Assembly (NCBI RefSeq): GCF_037392515.1
Contig: NC_090290.1
Coordinates: forward strand, 18,799,753 to 18,863,752
DNA from: Haliotis asinina
Taxonomy: Eukaryota > Mollusca > Gastropoda > Lepetellida > Haliotidae
Reading direction: 5' to 3'
DNA: 64,000 bases
Positions 45,197-58,400 of this stretch are shown one piece after another (position 1 is the stretch's first letter; each line of letters opens with the position of its first letter). A program made the position numbers and the translations under genes. The notes under the pieces were generated by a model. The model did not search any database, was not told where the DNA came from, and saw only the letters and a program-made list of their open reading frames with translations.

Positions 45197-46499
45197 CTAT
45201 GACATCGGTGCACTGGAAGTCTGATGGCAGTGCTGTGTTCCAAGACGTACATTTTCACTGAAAACTAATGAAGAATGATTTGGGATGATAAATAGAATCT
45301 CATCCTCGTATCTTACTTGTTGATATTTGTTACTTTATCAACCTGTGTTGATATATTTGATATCAGTCGACTTCCTCCCTAATCAACAATCTCATTCTGA
45401 GGACATAAAGAAATCCTTCATGGAATAGTTACAAATGGTGAGACAACATCTTCCGACAATTCAGACCCCCTACTTTTTGAAGTTCTTGCATCAAACGATA
45501 AACATCATCCTGCATAATCATCATGATGACACGTTGTAATAAGTTGTGTTGGAATTGATACTGCGCTTAATCAATTTTTCACGTCACCCAGCAGACATCA
45601 CAAAAGCAGACGTCACAGATGATAAAGTTCAATACAGTTGATTATAGTAAAGTCTGATTATAAGATCAATGCTAGAAAAGTGGTATTCATACAATGTTTT
45701 GTATTTTTTTGTACATTGTTTGCTGTTAGAAATTAAAATTCATAAATATGCGTATATTGAAAATAAAGAGATTCCGTACGAATCATTTGATAGCCTTTTT
45801 TCAAACATGATTTCAAACCTGACCAGTGTTATTTTGGCATTTAAATCACAAACATCCAACAAAAAATATGGAGGTGGGAGGGGGTAGTTTTCTCTAGAAC
45901 CTTGTCCCCTGAAAGCTAAAACATTTGATGAAATGGGCTCCCTGTATTCAGACAGCAGACATTTCAGGAAGATAAACTTGACTGACTTGCAGTCATAGCA
46001 CTATAATATCTGTCATAAGAAACACGTGAGAAAATTAAAGATTAAATGGTAACATACACATTGTTAAGTGACCAAGCTCAAACAGCTCAATTTGTCAAGG
46101 ACCTAGTCATGGTGTGTGGTCCTCATCCAAATGCTGAGTAGAATACAATTTCATTGCAAGACAATCATATAGATCATAAATAGAAACATAAATTCACATG
46201 AAAATGTTGATATATACAAAGTTTGAACTTTTTTTCAGTTTTTCAACAGCATTACAATTTTTGTTGCAAGAAAATGATCAAACATTCTTAATTCATTTCC
46301 CATTTCATACACCATAGATTATCATAACAAAGAATAAGAACGAACTTGAGGAAAAGACAATCTTCTAATATATTGTCATGTTGAACTTTTACAATTGTGA
46401 AATACCTTGATATAACCTAATGAGACTTTTCTTAACAAATATGTTCTGTCAGAATCAGAGGTATGCAAAGTCCATCATGCTAGTCAGCCCAATGATTTT

Positions 46500-46908
46500 A
46501 TTACCTCCCTTTGCTCTCTTCGCATTCTCACAGCAACAATCAGCAAAGCTGCCATTACAGCCGAATTTGTCAGTGTCAACAATGATAGTGGTCGCAGTTG
46601 CGAAGGTTTGTTCACAGTACGACTCTGATTTGATGGAAATGATACTAACGAATTGATAGGTCCGAAACAAAATATATGCAAGAACTCCTACCTCTTTCAG
46701 GGAAACTCTGCATGGTTTGTATTGCTAAGTTTAATCGGCTAGATAATTAAAAAAACAAAAGTAAGTTGTGATTGGTCCGCTCAACAGCATAGACACCTGT
46801 TTGGATAAAAAGACAGCCATGGAAGGTAACAAAATTTATTTAGCTGTAGATGCATCCAGGGTATAGTGGAGATCAATCGGATCCTATACTCAGGAGATAT
46901 CGAGGATG
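46500..46908 (-). mobile_element. CATCCTCGAT MITE family copy
   Basis: On the minus strand it starts catcctcgatatctcctgag, continues tccactataccctggatgca, and matches the interior of 564-955 (gagttcttgcatatat, ttcggacctatcaatt). The other terminus was not resolved. Confidence 0.7.
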
Positions 46909-49255
46909 ACAATTCATCTAATGGTCCCTATTCGATTTGTTCTCTTAAACTTGACTAAAAACATACATTTAGTTTATGTTCCTTGAGGAACTTCACACCA
47001 ATTCCAGCATAAATGTCTCTTTAAACATTTTAGCCAGTATATACTTCAATTCTTCTTTCATGACAAAATGTCTTCATTCAAACATACCATCTTACAACAT
47101 TTTGACCATCCTGAAACAAAACTGTGTCAAGATGGATGTCCCTGATAAATATTGCCTTATCCCTGTCTCCATATCAAATCAGTGTTATACTTATCACCAA
47201 AAGTAAAGCATAGGTGGGTGTTTATTCACATACTGTACCATGTGGGGAAATTATCCTGGACCTTTGGCGTGACAAGCAAACAATTTAACCAAAGGCTGCA
47301 CGACCTTCCCTATACAGAACTGTATGGGGTATGCCCTTACGTGCCTTTGGAGCAATTTGGTCTGTTTGCAGAAAACACCTTCTGAAGAATTTGACCTTAA
47401 ACAAAAAAGTAATCCAAATAAGTGAAATTAAGATTGCAAGTTCTCATAATTTGACCTTACTAATTGAAAATTTAAATCTAAGAATTTTATCCAAATTACG
47501 ATAAAAGTTGTTTAACAAAGGATCACTGATTCAAATCATTCTTATTGGTTTGTACTACAAGGGGCTAAGTGCAGTAGTTCGAAAAGTGAAACAAATACAC
47601 GTGTGGTACGTGATTATAATTAACATAGACCAACCCTCGGCGTTTCATTCAATGTGCATACCTTGTCATTAATTCTTTCCATATAAAATCACAAAATGCT
47701 TGCCTATGCGTAACTTTTGGTTATCAGTATACACTGTCTGAATTAAGTAGGCAAATATTCCAAACAAATTATTGCATTGAAATTTCATAAGTGTGACAAT
47801 GTAACAATTTCACCAATGTAATGTTGTCTACCGTATGAAACATAATAAAAACATTGTAACATTGGAAGTGCATTGGAAATGAAGTAGATATATGGGTAGA
47901 TATATAACAAACCCAATGAAGACATTATTGTAATATTATATAAAATGAAGCATCTTGATGGTCATATAACGTACGAGAATATTGAGAGACAAGTGACTTA
48001 TAAATTATCACCCATGTCACTCGTAACTTGATAATGATCACAACCTTGATTGATCTGTAGCGATCTGTTCAGGCAACACGGCACCATTAACATATTTGTA
48101 TCATTTCATAAGGGTGTTATTATTATAATGATTATGGTACAAAACAAATTGAAAGGAAAACACAGTGAATTCTACCAGTAGTATTGCTTAGGCCAGACGA
48201 ATTTTATTTCTTGCTTTACAGATTTTTGTTTGGAGAAAACCTAAAAGCAGGCGGGAAAAAAATAATAAAACATCACCAGCCAAAAGCAAAAAATCACAGA
48301 GTTTTTATATTAACTTGTTTAGTTTGTTTATATCAACTAGAAATGAGTTGATTTCAAGAGTATTTCACTTACATCACATCACCATTAGGATTCTAATTTT
48401 TGAGCTGAGAAAATGAATTGTTTTCCTTTCCTTATTCTTGAAGACACAACTGGGGATCTATAAAACAAGAAACATAATTGGTCTGGCCTTACAGGAGAAT
48501 AACTGAATTAAGTATCGACTCAACGGAATTCTCATATGCTACTCAAAAGAAGTAATGCCATGATGTACTAACGAAAGTAATTTGACAGAAACTGATCCTT
48601 AACTTCATTTGAGTAATATTAAACAATAATTCAAAACATATATACATGTAATGCTAAATAAAATAATTCTTAAAAAGGCAATAAAGTGAAGTAGCTATAA
48701 ATATTCAAAATTCCTTCAAAATGATACAAAACAGCATCCATTTGTGACCTATTGCAGACATGAGGCTAGGCATTTTGTTCATGGTTTATAGAAATAAAAC
48801 CTGTTAAAAATAATTACCAAACAAGATAATGTTAGTTTAGGTAAAGATGTTGAGGGGAAATTCAACAAAACAATATTAACGCTAAGAAGGCCATAGGCCA
48901 CATTTAACACTGGCGCATATCAGTGCAAAGATCGTTTTGTGGAACTGATGCCCAGGCCTACGTCGTTTTGAATTCCCTTGTATCTAATTTCGGAATCTGT
49001 AAACCAATAGTTAGTAATATCTACCCAGATGAAAATGATGACTGCAATATGTGTTCCCCAGATGATCCAGAAATGAAACTTGGACAAAATAAAAAAGAGA
49101 GATCAGATACTGGGCACAGATGTGTTGGAGAAAAATGATTTCCATGTGACTACCTCAATATGAACCCAGGAGCAGGTTCACTAGAGCTGTTACTCAACTG
49201 TTAAAAACTTCATCTGTATCTAAACGCATTGTACAATATGCACAGAGAGTGATCA

Positions 49256-49400
49256 GTGAGTGAGTTTAGTTTCACGTCACTATTAACAATATCCCAGCTC
49301 TATCATTGCAAGGACAACGGAAGTTGGCTTCTATGGGGAATTGAAAACAGATCTTTGGTGTGCCAAGGCAAACCCTTCACCACTAGACTACTCAACTGTT
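49256..49400 (-). repeat. tRNA-derived SINE family B
   Basis: Tail gtgagtgagtttagtttcac, body ggcttctatggggaattg, head end caccactagactactcaac, the complement of a tRNA-like A-box region. Confidence 0.7.
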
Positions 49401-49599
49401 GAGAGAATGATTCCAAGGTTCCCAAATAAATGTTTTACATTAGACCAAAGTTAACAAAATAACAAGCAGACTCTTTCTTCCTCTTTACACCAGTGACAAA
49501 TGAAGGCAAGGAAAGATAACTCTTACACTCTAATGAAGGCAACACTTTGTCACGGTTGACATATGTAAAGCTTCTGGGTATCTGAGGTATTACATACCG

Positions 49600-50785
49600 G
49601 TACAATATACTGAGATCCCTTTGTGAGACAAGGCCAGACATTCAAGATATTCATGTGATTTTAACAATGGTATTAAAACTATATTTTACAAGAAAAAAAA
49701 CCCCTAAGTATTGTGAATTACTCTCTTCATTCAACCAGCGTAACGTCTTAGTCACCACCCAACAATGAGGAAATATTATCACTTAACACATGGCACACTA
49801 CATTCTTACATATGCCCTATTGATGCTTATCTTGGCGGGACACAAACATGAAGATATTCACCACCGGGTACCCATGTAACTGCTACCTGACTTGTGTAGT
49901 AAAGATTACCAATCGAAATATTACGCCATCTGGTCACCTTTAAAGGGGGGACCTTGCCACTGTTAATGGAGGACCCTTCCAACTATGCCATCACTAAAGG
50001 AGGACCCTTCCCTCCTTGTCACCGTTAACAGAGGACCCCACCCACCTTGACACCCTTAATTGAGGACCCTACCCACCTTGCAAACCTCAAAGGTAGACCC
50101 TTCCCACCTTGACACCCTTACGGGAAGACCCTCCCCATCTTGCCATCCTTATAGGAGGACCCTCCCCCCCGACCTTGCCACCCTAAGAGGAAGATCCTCC
50201 CACCCTTACAGTCTTGGGTATGGGCCAAGCTACTGATTGCTACTTGCATAGTAAAGTTACTTATCCAAATAATAACCATCCAAAACCTATTTTGACACCC
50301 GAAAAAGACGACCCTCCCTACACGAATTTGTTACCTTCAAAAGAAGAGGCATACCAATTCAGAACAATTTGCAGTAACAGTTACCTATAAAAAATAAACC
50401 TTTGCTAACTAAAATTATACATCCATCGAGCAGTTTAATGATTTTATAAACTAATCATACTGAGACACTGTCAAACTACAATATATTTTATTACTGGTAA
50501 AATCAATTAATTGTGCAACAAATAATTTTGGATGAAACATCATTCCATAAGCTCTGCACTCACTCACTTTTATTCTTTTGTTTTCTTAGAAAATGAAACA
50601 CATTTACTGTGAATAAATGAAATGAGTCTTTTTTGAGGGGAAACAATGTTTAAAAACTGTTCATAAATGGTAAATATATATTCAAACTCTGAATTATGGA
50701 GACTACCACCTCAAAAAGCCACATTGTCTTCCTGAGTGATATTATGTCTGTTTTTCATTTATACATATTCACTGTGTTTAACTAT
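49600..50785 (-). repeat. Right arm of the inverted segmental duplication (partner 1-1947)
   Basis: The reverse complement is collinear with 1-1947 except for the two MITEs, which are absent here. Identity is high in blocks such as the complement of 50260-50290 (aaaataggttttggatggtt against aaaataggtttcggacggtt). It lies 3' of the membrane-protein gene, about 1.7 kb past its stop codon. Confidence 0.75.
49937..50215 (-). repeat. Minisatellite, roughly 30-33-bp unit, longer allele
   Basis: About eight units such as ggaggacccttcccaccttg with accctta-type spacers. It is the reverse complement of the array at 1045-1212. Confidence 0.85.
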
Positions 50786-52450
50786 CAGTACAGCTAAAAC
50801 ATACATCATTAACAAACTTTGGTCAACTCTCATCTGCATAATCATGATGACGAATACAATTTAATGATTCTTACAATGATATGACAGGCATGACTAACAT
50901 TAATGTCATGAAAAACGTCAAACGATGTAGACATCATTAATAAAGGTCGGATATCTGACCTTTTACCCATACACAGTGACCTTCTACTTGAGAAAAAAAC
51001 CAACCCAAAATAACACCCCCAAAACAACCCAATATCACAAAGTGATACCCCAGCTTATGAGTTTTAAGGGTCCTTGCAGGCAATATGAGGGTTTCAGGAA
51101 GTGACAGTGTAGAGAACTGTACATTTGGTAATTTCTTTAGAGCCTAGATTGAATTATCAATCAAGTAATGACTAATGGATCTAACAACGCACGAAACTGC
51201 CCTAAAAAACAAACACATAACTACGTCATAGATGTGTTGCTGGTACTGTGTATAATATTTTGTTTCCCTTTGAATGCAGTGAATTGTTTTGCAGCGCCCA
51301 TTTGCTAGCATTTGCACATAGGGGATGCACATTTACAAATTGCATATAACCCTGCCATACATTTATTACATGTCTATCATGGGACACCCAAATGCAGTTA
51401 CACTGAGTTTTATCATGACACATAATTACCCTTACATCATGATCACAGACGAGTCATTGTGACATCATTGGCACAAAAGGTTAATTCTACAATAATATTA
51501 ATTATTTTTTTATAAAGCTTTTGTAGCACTGCGACCATCATGAGTCAGTGTTACAGTATTGGAGGTATGAGTGCTATGAGAAAAGTTCCAGATCTTAGGC
51601 TAACGAGAGCTTTGATAAAACGGGGCACTGGGCCCATTTTTTACAAACTGATCTTACCATGAAGGTGATCGAAACTCCATACTTTAAATTTGGCTTCCAC
51701 TCAGCATGGTGCTAAAAACACTTTGTGGTATGGATCCTGGGTGCAAATGCACAAAGTGATCTTAGCACAAACGTGATCGTAACTCCCATACTTATCCAGA
51801 CATTTTTCTAATTTTGACAATTAGCTTCTTTTGGCCTAACATTTGGTAATATGAACAGCATACAGCTAGCAAATACAGAAATAATTTGATTCTGAATCGT
51901 ACCATGAAAAAGTGAGGTACCTTATGCCTCATCAATACAAGCTATTTTTTCAAAGATGCTGTTCAAAGAATTACACAACTGATGTATGTCAAGTTTTTAT
52001 CAGTCATGATATTAGAGGTACAAAACACATCACTTGTTACCTGCATCTCCCGTATATGAACCATACTTATGTAATTGTCAGGTGAAACATATTCCTTCAT
52101 TCTCTCTCCACTCGCATACTGAAAATAGTTCCATGATTAACCCACAATACACTACTGAGCTTTTCTGCCATTTCTTATGAGTCTATGCGAGAAAGTTTTG
52201 TATCTCGATGTAAGGAATTGTCACTTTGCGTAGATTGTTTGTAGAAAAAAGATGAAACAGTTCCTCCTGCACTTTAAGATTGGAGCGTTGTTTTCAGATG
52301 ACTGTGTAGTGTTCAGTAGCATTGAGACTCTTCATGCAATTCATCTTGACAAGGACAGATCATACACAGACTATCCAATGGTTACAACGTAACTATAACA
52401 ACGCCCAAAGTCACCATGACAACATTCCCAGGTGCATTGTGGTCCCATTC
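50786..52450. other. 3' flank or 3' untranslated region of the membrane-protein gene
   Basis: No coding exon or repeat family recognised. As the stop codon at 52451-52453 is on the minus strand, some of this should be 3' UTR. Confidence 0.45.
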
Positions 52451-55400
52451 TCAGTTGTTGCGGTATGTCTTGTGTCCAGGTACGCCTGGCCCGCTAACCA
52501 CTTCTACATAGGATGGTGGTTCCAGGGACGAGGGGGGTCCAGACTTCACGGGGGAGTAGTTGGAATATGGGGGAGGCGGGTGTGTTGCTGATGCGAAGAA
52601 CGTGCTACCTGGACCGATATACTCTTGATCAGAATTGTTGCGCTGAAAAATCAAAGCATTTATGAGAAGTTATATACTATTAATATCAACTGACATTACA
52701 ATGCTGGCTAATATGAGTGAGTTGGGTTTTATGCAACATTCCAGCAATATCTCAACAGGGGACACCAGAGATGGGCTTCACACATTGCATCCATGCAAAC
52801 CTGGGCCTTATGTGATGAGCAAACGCTGTAACCTCAAGGCTACCCCACCACACCCTTGCTATTATGAGCCACAATCAACTCACATTACCCTACTAGGGCA
52901 TTATGAACCACAATCAACTCACTTCATCGTACTTTGGCAGAATGTACCATAATCAACTCACATTACCCTACTAGGTCAATATGAACCACAATCAACTCAC
53001 ATTACGCTACTAGGGCATTATGAACCACAATCAACTCACTTCATCGTACTTTGGCAGAATGTACCATAATCAACTCACATTACCCTACTAGGTCAATATG
53101 AACCACAATCAACTCACATTACCCTACTAGGGCATTATGAACCAGAATCAACTCACTTCATCGTACTTTGGCAGAATGTACCACAATCAACTCACATTAC
53201 CCTACTAGGGCATTATGAACCAGAATCAACTCACTTCATCGTACTTTGGCAGAATGTACCATAATCAACTCACATTACCCTACTAGGTCAATATGAACCA
53301 CAATCAACTCACATTACCCTACTAGGGCATTATGAACCAGAATCAACTCACTTCATCGTACTTTGGCAGAATGTACCATAATCAACTCACATTACCCTGG
53401 AAAGGTATTACGAGCCACAGTAAACTCACATTGCCTTACTAAGGTATTATGAAGAACAATCAACTCACATTACCCTACTAGGGCATTCTGAACCATAATC
53501 AACTCACATTACCCTGCTAAGGCGTTATGAACCATAATCAACTCACATCAGTCTGTTCATCTGACAAGGACTTTGACCTACTCTCCTCTGACAGCCTATA
53601 CAGCATGCAGGATAGCCTAGACATCAAAGCGTCTGCTCACAACACTGGAGACCAAAGTTTAAATCCTGACATGGTTAAAGTTCTACCAATACTTGGTATC
53701 CCCGTTCTCAATGATATATTCAAACTCATGTGTTCTGACTCTAATACAACATGAACTTTGCATTTATATCTTGGCACGTCAGCTTCATCAAGAAAGGTCA
53801 AAGTAACAGTGCACAAAAACATTTACCACATTAATTATCCTCAATTACCCTCAAAATTATTACATTATATCAATTTATCTGTTCGTGAGCAGTTCACAGT
53901 TCTGAATAATAACTAGGGTCATGTCGAGGACAGAACTATGGATAATAGCTTGAAGCAAAGCTGATGACTTAACCCATTTTGAGAACACTTTCCCGTTGGT
54001 GTTCTTGCAAACAAGTTAACTAGTGCTTGTTTTGCCATCGGCACCTGACTCTTCACATCAGCCTACATTTGCACTAGCCATTTTCCCACAAACAATCAAA
54101 ACTTGATACTTTTCTTGGAGTTTCCTGAATTTAAACTGGATTAATTCTTTAAAAGAGATTGGTAGTTGAAATCCAACCACAACCAACCTTAGAGATCATA
54201 AGGGGGAATTCTAACACTAAGGATTGCAAATGGGTTTTGAATGGCAAGTGGTGCCCAACTCAAAGATAGTGAAGCACTGTTTGATTGGAAAGGGAATGCA
54301 AGGACCAAGGTCAAAGTGGGTTGCAACCAGGGCTTATTATCAATATCAGATAATACAGTCAGTAATAGTTAACCAAACATCAATTAATTATCAACAAGAA
54401 GAGAAATTCATCAATACCCTCCACAATGGCAAAATACTCTTAATGAATATGTCTACTAGTTATGATTATGTCAAAGGTTTTGACATGTATATAAGGAGCC
54501 CCAGAATGAAGCAAGAACACCAACTTCAGTTAAGCCAACCTTGCTGCTATGGAAACTAAACATTATTCTAACCAGAATTCCAAAAATACCAAAAGGTGCC
54601 AGTTCACCACTAAATATGTGTATATACGAGCAGAGAAGGGTTTTACTATTTTGCTCCAGGAAAGAGCACTACTACCAAATTTGAGTCAAACTTGTTGTCA
54701 TGGGAATGCCAAAACTATTTATTTACAATTCCAAAACTACAAAAGGCACCAGTACACCACCAGACCTATCTATATGCAAAGTTTGGTGTAGAAATATTGA
54801 ACGGTTTTAAAGATCTGCTCCAGAAAGGACAAGTCTTCACGTAATTTAATATCCCCAGCAAAACTTGTAGCACGGGATAGTTTTAATCAATACATTTCAC
54901 ATCATGTGTGGTGACATCCGTTAGGACCTAATAAGTACAGGTACACAAGGTCTGTGAAACAGATCAGCACTGATTTAAATTCAATCACTCGTGTTACCAT
55001 AGAAAACATGTGATATGTGAAGAATGACGTAGTCATCTCTCTAGACATATGTCCTATAGAATTTCTCTCAATCAAATTTCACATGATTTTTTACACTAAT
55101 TTCCTTTGAATCAACCATAATTGAAGTTATGGTTTCAAATTTGTAGGAGTATTTAGAAACTAATTGAACAGACCTGAAAATTCGTGAATAACTGAGAATC
55201 CACATTCACCATGTTGCTATTACCACAAACAAGGTTACAAACTGGGTAGAACATAGGGACAATGAAGCTTTCAAACACAAGCTCAGATCCTGATATGACA
55301 AAGGCACACAACTTTACAATTAGACTAACAACTAGTCTCTGAAATGAACATATTTTTACTGAAAAAAGCTCATAGCAACAAAAAAATAACATAATGAAAT

Positions 55401-58400
55401 GTAGCCCTTAGACTTTCTTCAAAAAGAAATGTAGACATGCCACGTTTTTTAGACTTGCTGTAGCTTTCTTGGATATATTTACTTCAGGGTCTGTACGACA
55501 GACTACTCTAATTCTGGGAAACTTGACAACCTTTGAATTCAACTGCATTACAGCTGGTGCAAAAGCATGAGCATTTTTGTTTCATGCCACTGAATAATAC
55601 TTTACAAAGTCATAAGACAGAGACACATAAGTCAACTCACACAGTGTAGGGTGCTTCCATCTTGCCGCAAGGGGCTGTAGTTGTACTTGTTGATGATGAC
55701 AGTGCCGGGATGTCGGAAACGCCAAAGACATGTGCACATGGAGAGGAGAATCATGAAGAACACAAGACCAAACCTGTAAACACCATGTACATTATTCTGA
55801 CATTAGTGTTTATCATTAGTGGAAAAAATTCAACCAAAGTTTGAGAATGAACCTGAACATTATCTTTAAGGTCTTAGTAAGCGTGAGATAGACTCAACAT
55901 GGAAATTCAGTGTCATTCACTGTCACTGACTTAAGCTCAAAAACTCTCAAACTCTTTACATCAAAAGTAAACATATTCCAAAAAAGGTAATTCTGATGTG
56001 GAGGAACAGTCAAAATTCACAGTTATTTCCCTAAAAAACCCAAGAGGTATTTGTGGCGCTTCCTTCCTTGTATGGTAGATGAGAATAAAATTAAATCTGA
56101 AGCATATTTTGTCCCCACATCCTGGATTTAAATGGTGGATGGCTTCTTAAAAACCACCAGAATCCATTTTAAGCTTGTTTATCGACCACAATCCCTGATT
56201 TCCATTGTTAAGTTTTCAAAAACAAAATAAATAAATAAATGTTGAGGAGGAAAGTAACATACCAGAAATACCAGAGTCCCCACACCTTATACGATGTGCA
56301 GCACAAGTTGTCTCCACAGCAGTACTCATCTTCACTGCATCTGTAGACCAAAAAAATTTGTCTAGGTAAACAAGTAAAAAGCACCTGATAAACCGATCTG
56401 CAACGATTCACCCAGACCATGATTCAAATCGTCTTCAATATCGGAGCCTAGATTTGATTCTTCATACAAGAAAAACATCAGATTTCAGTCTAAAAAAACT
56501 AGAGCATCCTCGATATCTCCGTGGTATACATTCTGATAAATCTCCACTATACCTTGGTTGCATCTGCGGCTCAGCATGATAAATTTATTACCTACCTTGG
56601 CTGACTTTGAATCCAAACCGGTGTCTACACTGGGAAGTTGAGCGAACGTATCACAACTCACATTACTGGCTTCACTTTCTTACAGTAGCCAATCAGTTAG
56701 GCCACCGTTACCACTGAGCCTGCTTGTCTACCTCCCTGACCCTGAACCACATCATTTTGCCTAATGCCAAGCATCCTCTGCATTGCTAAAGCCTTAAATG
56801 AAGCAAGTCTTGATTTCCTCAGGTTCTGAATCTCACGTCTCCCTGGGTCTCCTTTTCAATTAAATGGGTTTGTTTGTTAATCTCAAAATTATATCTATTC
56901 AGAGACTGAGCCTTAGTCTAGCAAACTTGCCAATGTCAACAAGGACAGTGGAGTGCTACTCAGATTTTGGGAGAAATCCAGACAAACTGACATGGCTGAA
57001 ACATTTAAAAACTATGTGTAACTCCTTGTACCTCTTTTAGAGTACCACTGCATCATTTGTATTGAAAGTTTAATCAATTAGATAATTTACAAAGCGAAAG
57101 TGAGTTGTGATTGGTACGCTCAACTTCCCAGCGTAGACACATGATTGGATAAAAAGCCAGCCAAGGTAGGTACTAAAATCATCAGGTCCAGCTGTATATG
57201 CATCCAGAATATAGTGGAGGTTTACTGGAACGTACACCCTGGAGATATCGGGAGAAAAACTAGGAGGGAAATGGCATACTGTGGTATTAGTAGACCTGCA
57301 GTATTTTCCCTACAGTTTGGTATACCATAGTGCAATGCAAAAATTTGGTATTTTCGGTTTTTCATACCTTTGTTTTATCAACCGTTCAAATCCTTTCTAA
57401 AATGTCTAGAAATTGAATCACTTTTCCAAAATCTATGAAGCTTGACTCTTGTCATCACTGTTTCTGCACTACAATCATATCTCATATACCAAACTGTAGG
57501 AGAGTACCGCAATGTGTACCATACTGTGGTAACAGCATACCAGTTCACTGTACCAAAGTTTAACAATAAATACTTACCTGTCACTGTCACAGTAGTAGGC
57601 TGCAATCTGTAACGAAACAAGCAAATATGAAACCGATGCTTGGTATAGGTCTTGGGGTAACCTTCTGAGCGATTCCGGATTTACTCACAGGTTATCAATC
57701 ACTGTGGGTAATGGATAGGGCTGGCCAAAAAGAATTTGAAATACTGAATGATCGATAATGATTATCGATGAGAAAGGTTTTTTTTTGCTGAGTTTAGTTT
57801 CACATGTCACACTCAACAGTATTGCAGCCATATGGCGGTGGTCTATAAATAATCAAGCCTGGACCAGACAATCCAGTGATCAACAACATGAACATCGATC
57901 TGCGCAATTGGGAACCGATGACATGTATCAACCAAGTAAGTGAGTATGACCACCCGATCCTGTTAGTCGCCTCTTACAACAAGCATAGTCACCTTTTATG
58001 GCAAGCACGGGTTACTGAAGGCCTATTCTACCCTGGGACCTTCACGGGTCGATAAGAAAGTGTGTCATCGATGATACAATACATTTTTGTTTATTCAGAC
58101 AATGTACAACATTTAGTCGTTATTCATGGGCTGCTTTTAAATTATATTCAAGAGGGTGTTTGTTAATAATAAATATATCACCACAGACCACTGATATGAA
58201 ATATGTTGATTTCTTTCAGGTATTTTTGTTTCCAGTTACTTCTCCAATATTTATTAATAATCAATTGGGATAATAGCAAGTGTTCGCCACTAACAATCTC
58301 AATGTCCCTCGCCAGCAAGAAGAATGAAATATAACATCTTTACAACTTTTTCATCTTTTCCTAACATAGAAAATCACTTTTTTAAGAAATGGCAATATAT

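Larger units (their letters stand above)
42403..49250. other. Long AT-rich non-coding stretch; no gene seen
   Basis: No convincing coding exon on either strand. Embedded are a family A repeat (43925-44170), an 84-bp duplication (45029-45196) and a MITE copy (about 46500-46908). Because it lies 3' of the minus-strand membrane-protein gene and is poorer in repeats than the rest, part of it could be a long 3' untranslated region; this is only inference. Confidence 0.4.

Noticed and set aside
46420-46681. Overlapping ORFs on both strands
   Set aside because: They fall largely in a MITE copy with no coding relatives.
54224-54559. 111-residue ORF on the plus strand
   Set aside because: Lies in intron 4 of the minus-strand gene and partly in a tandem repeat; no domain.
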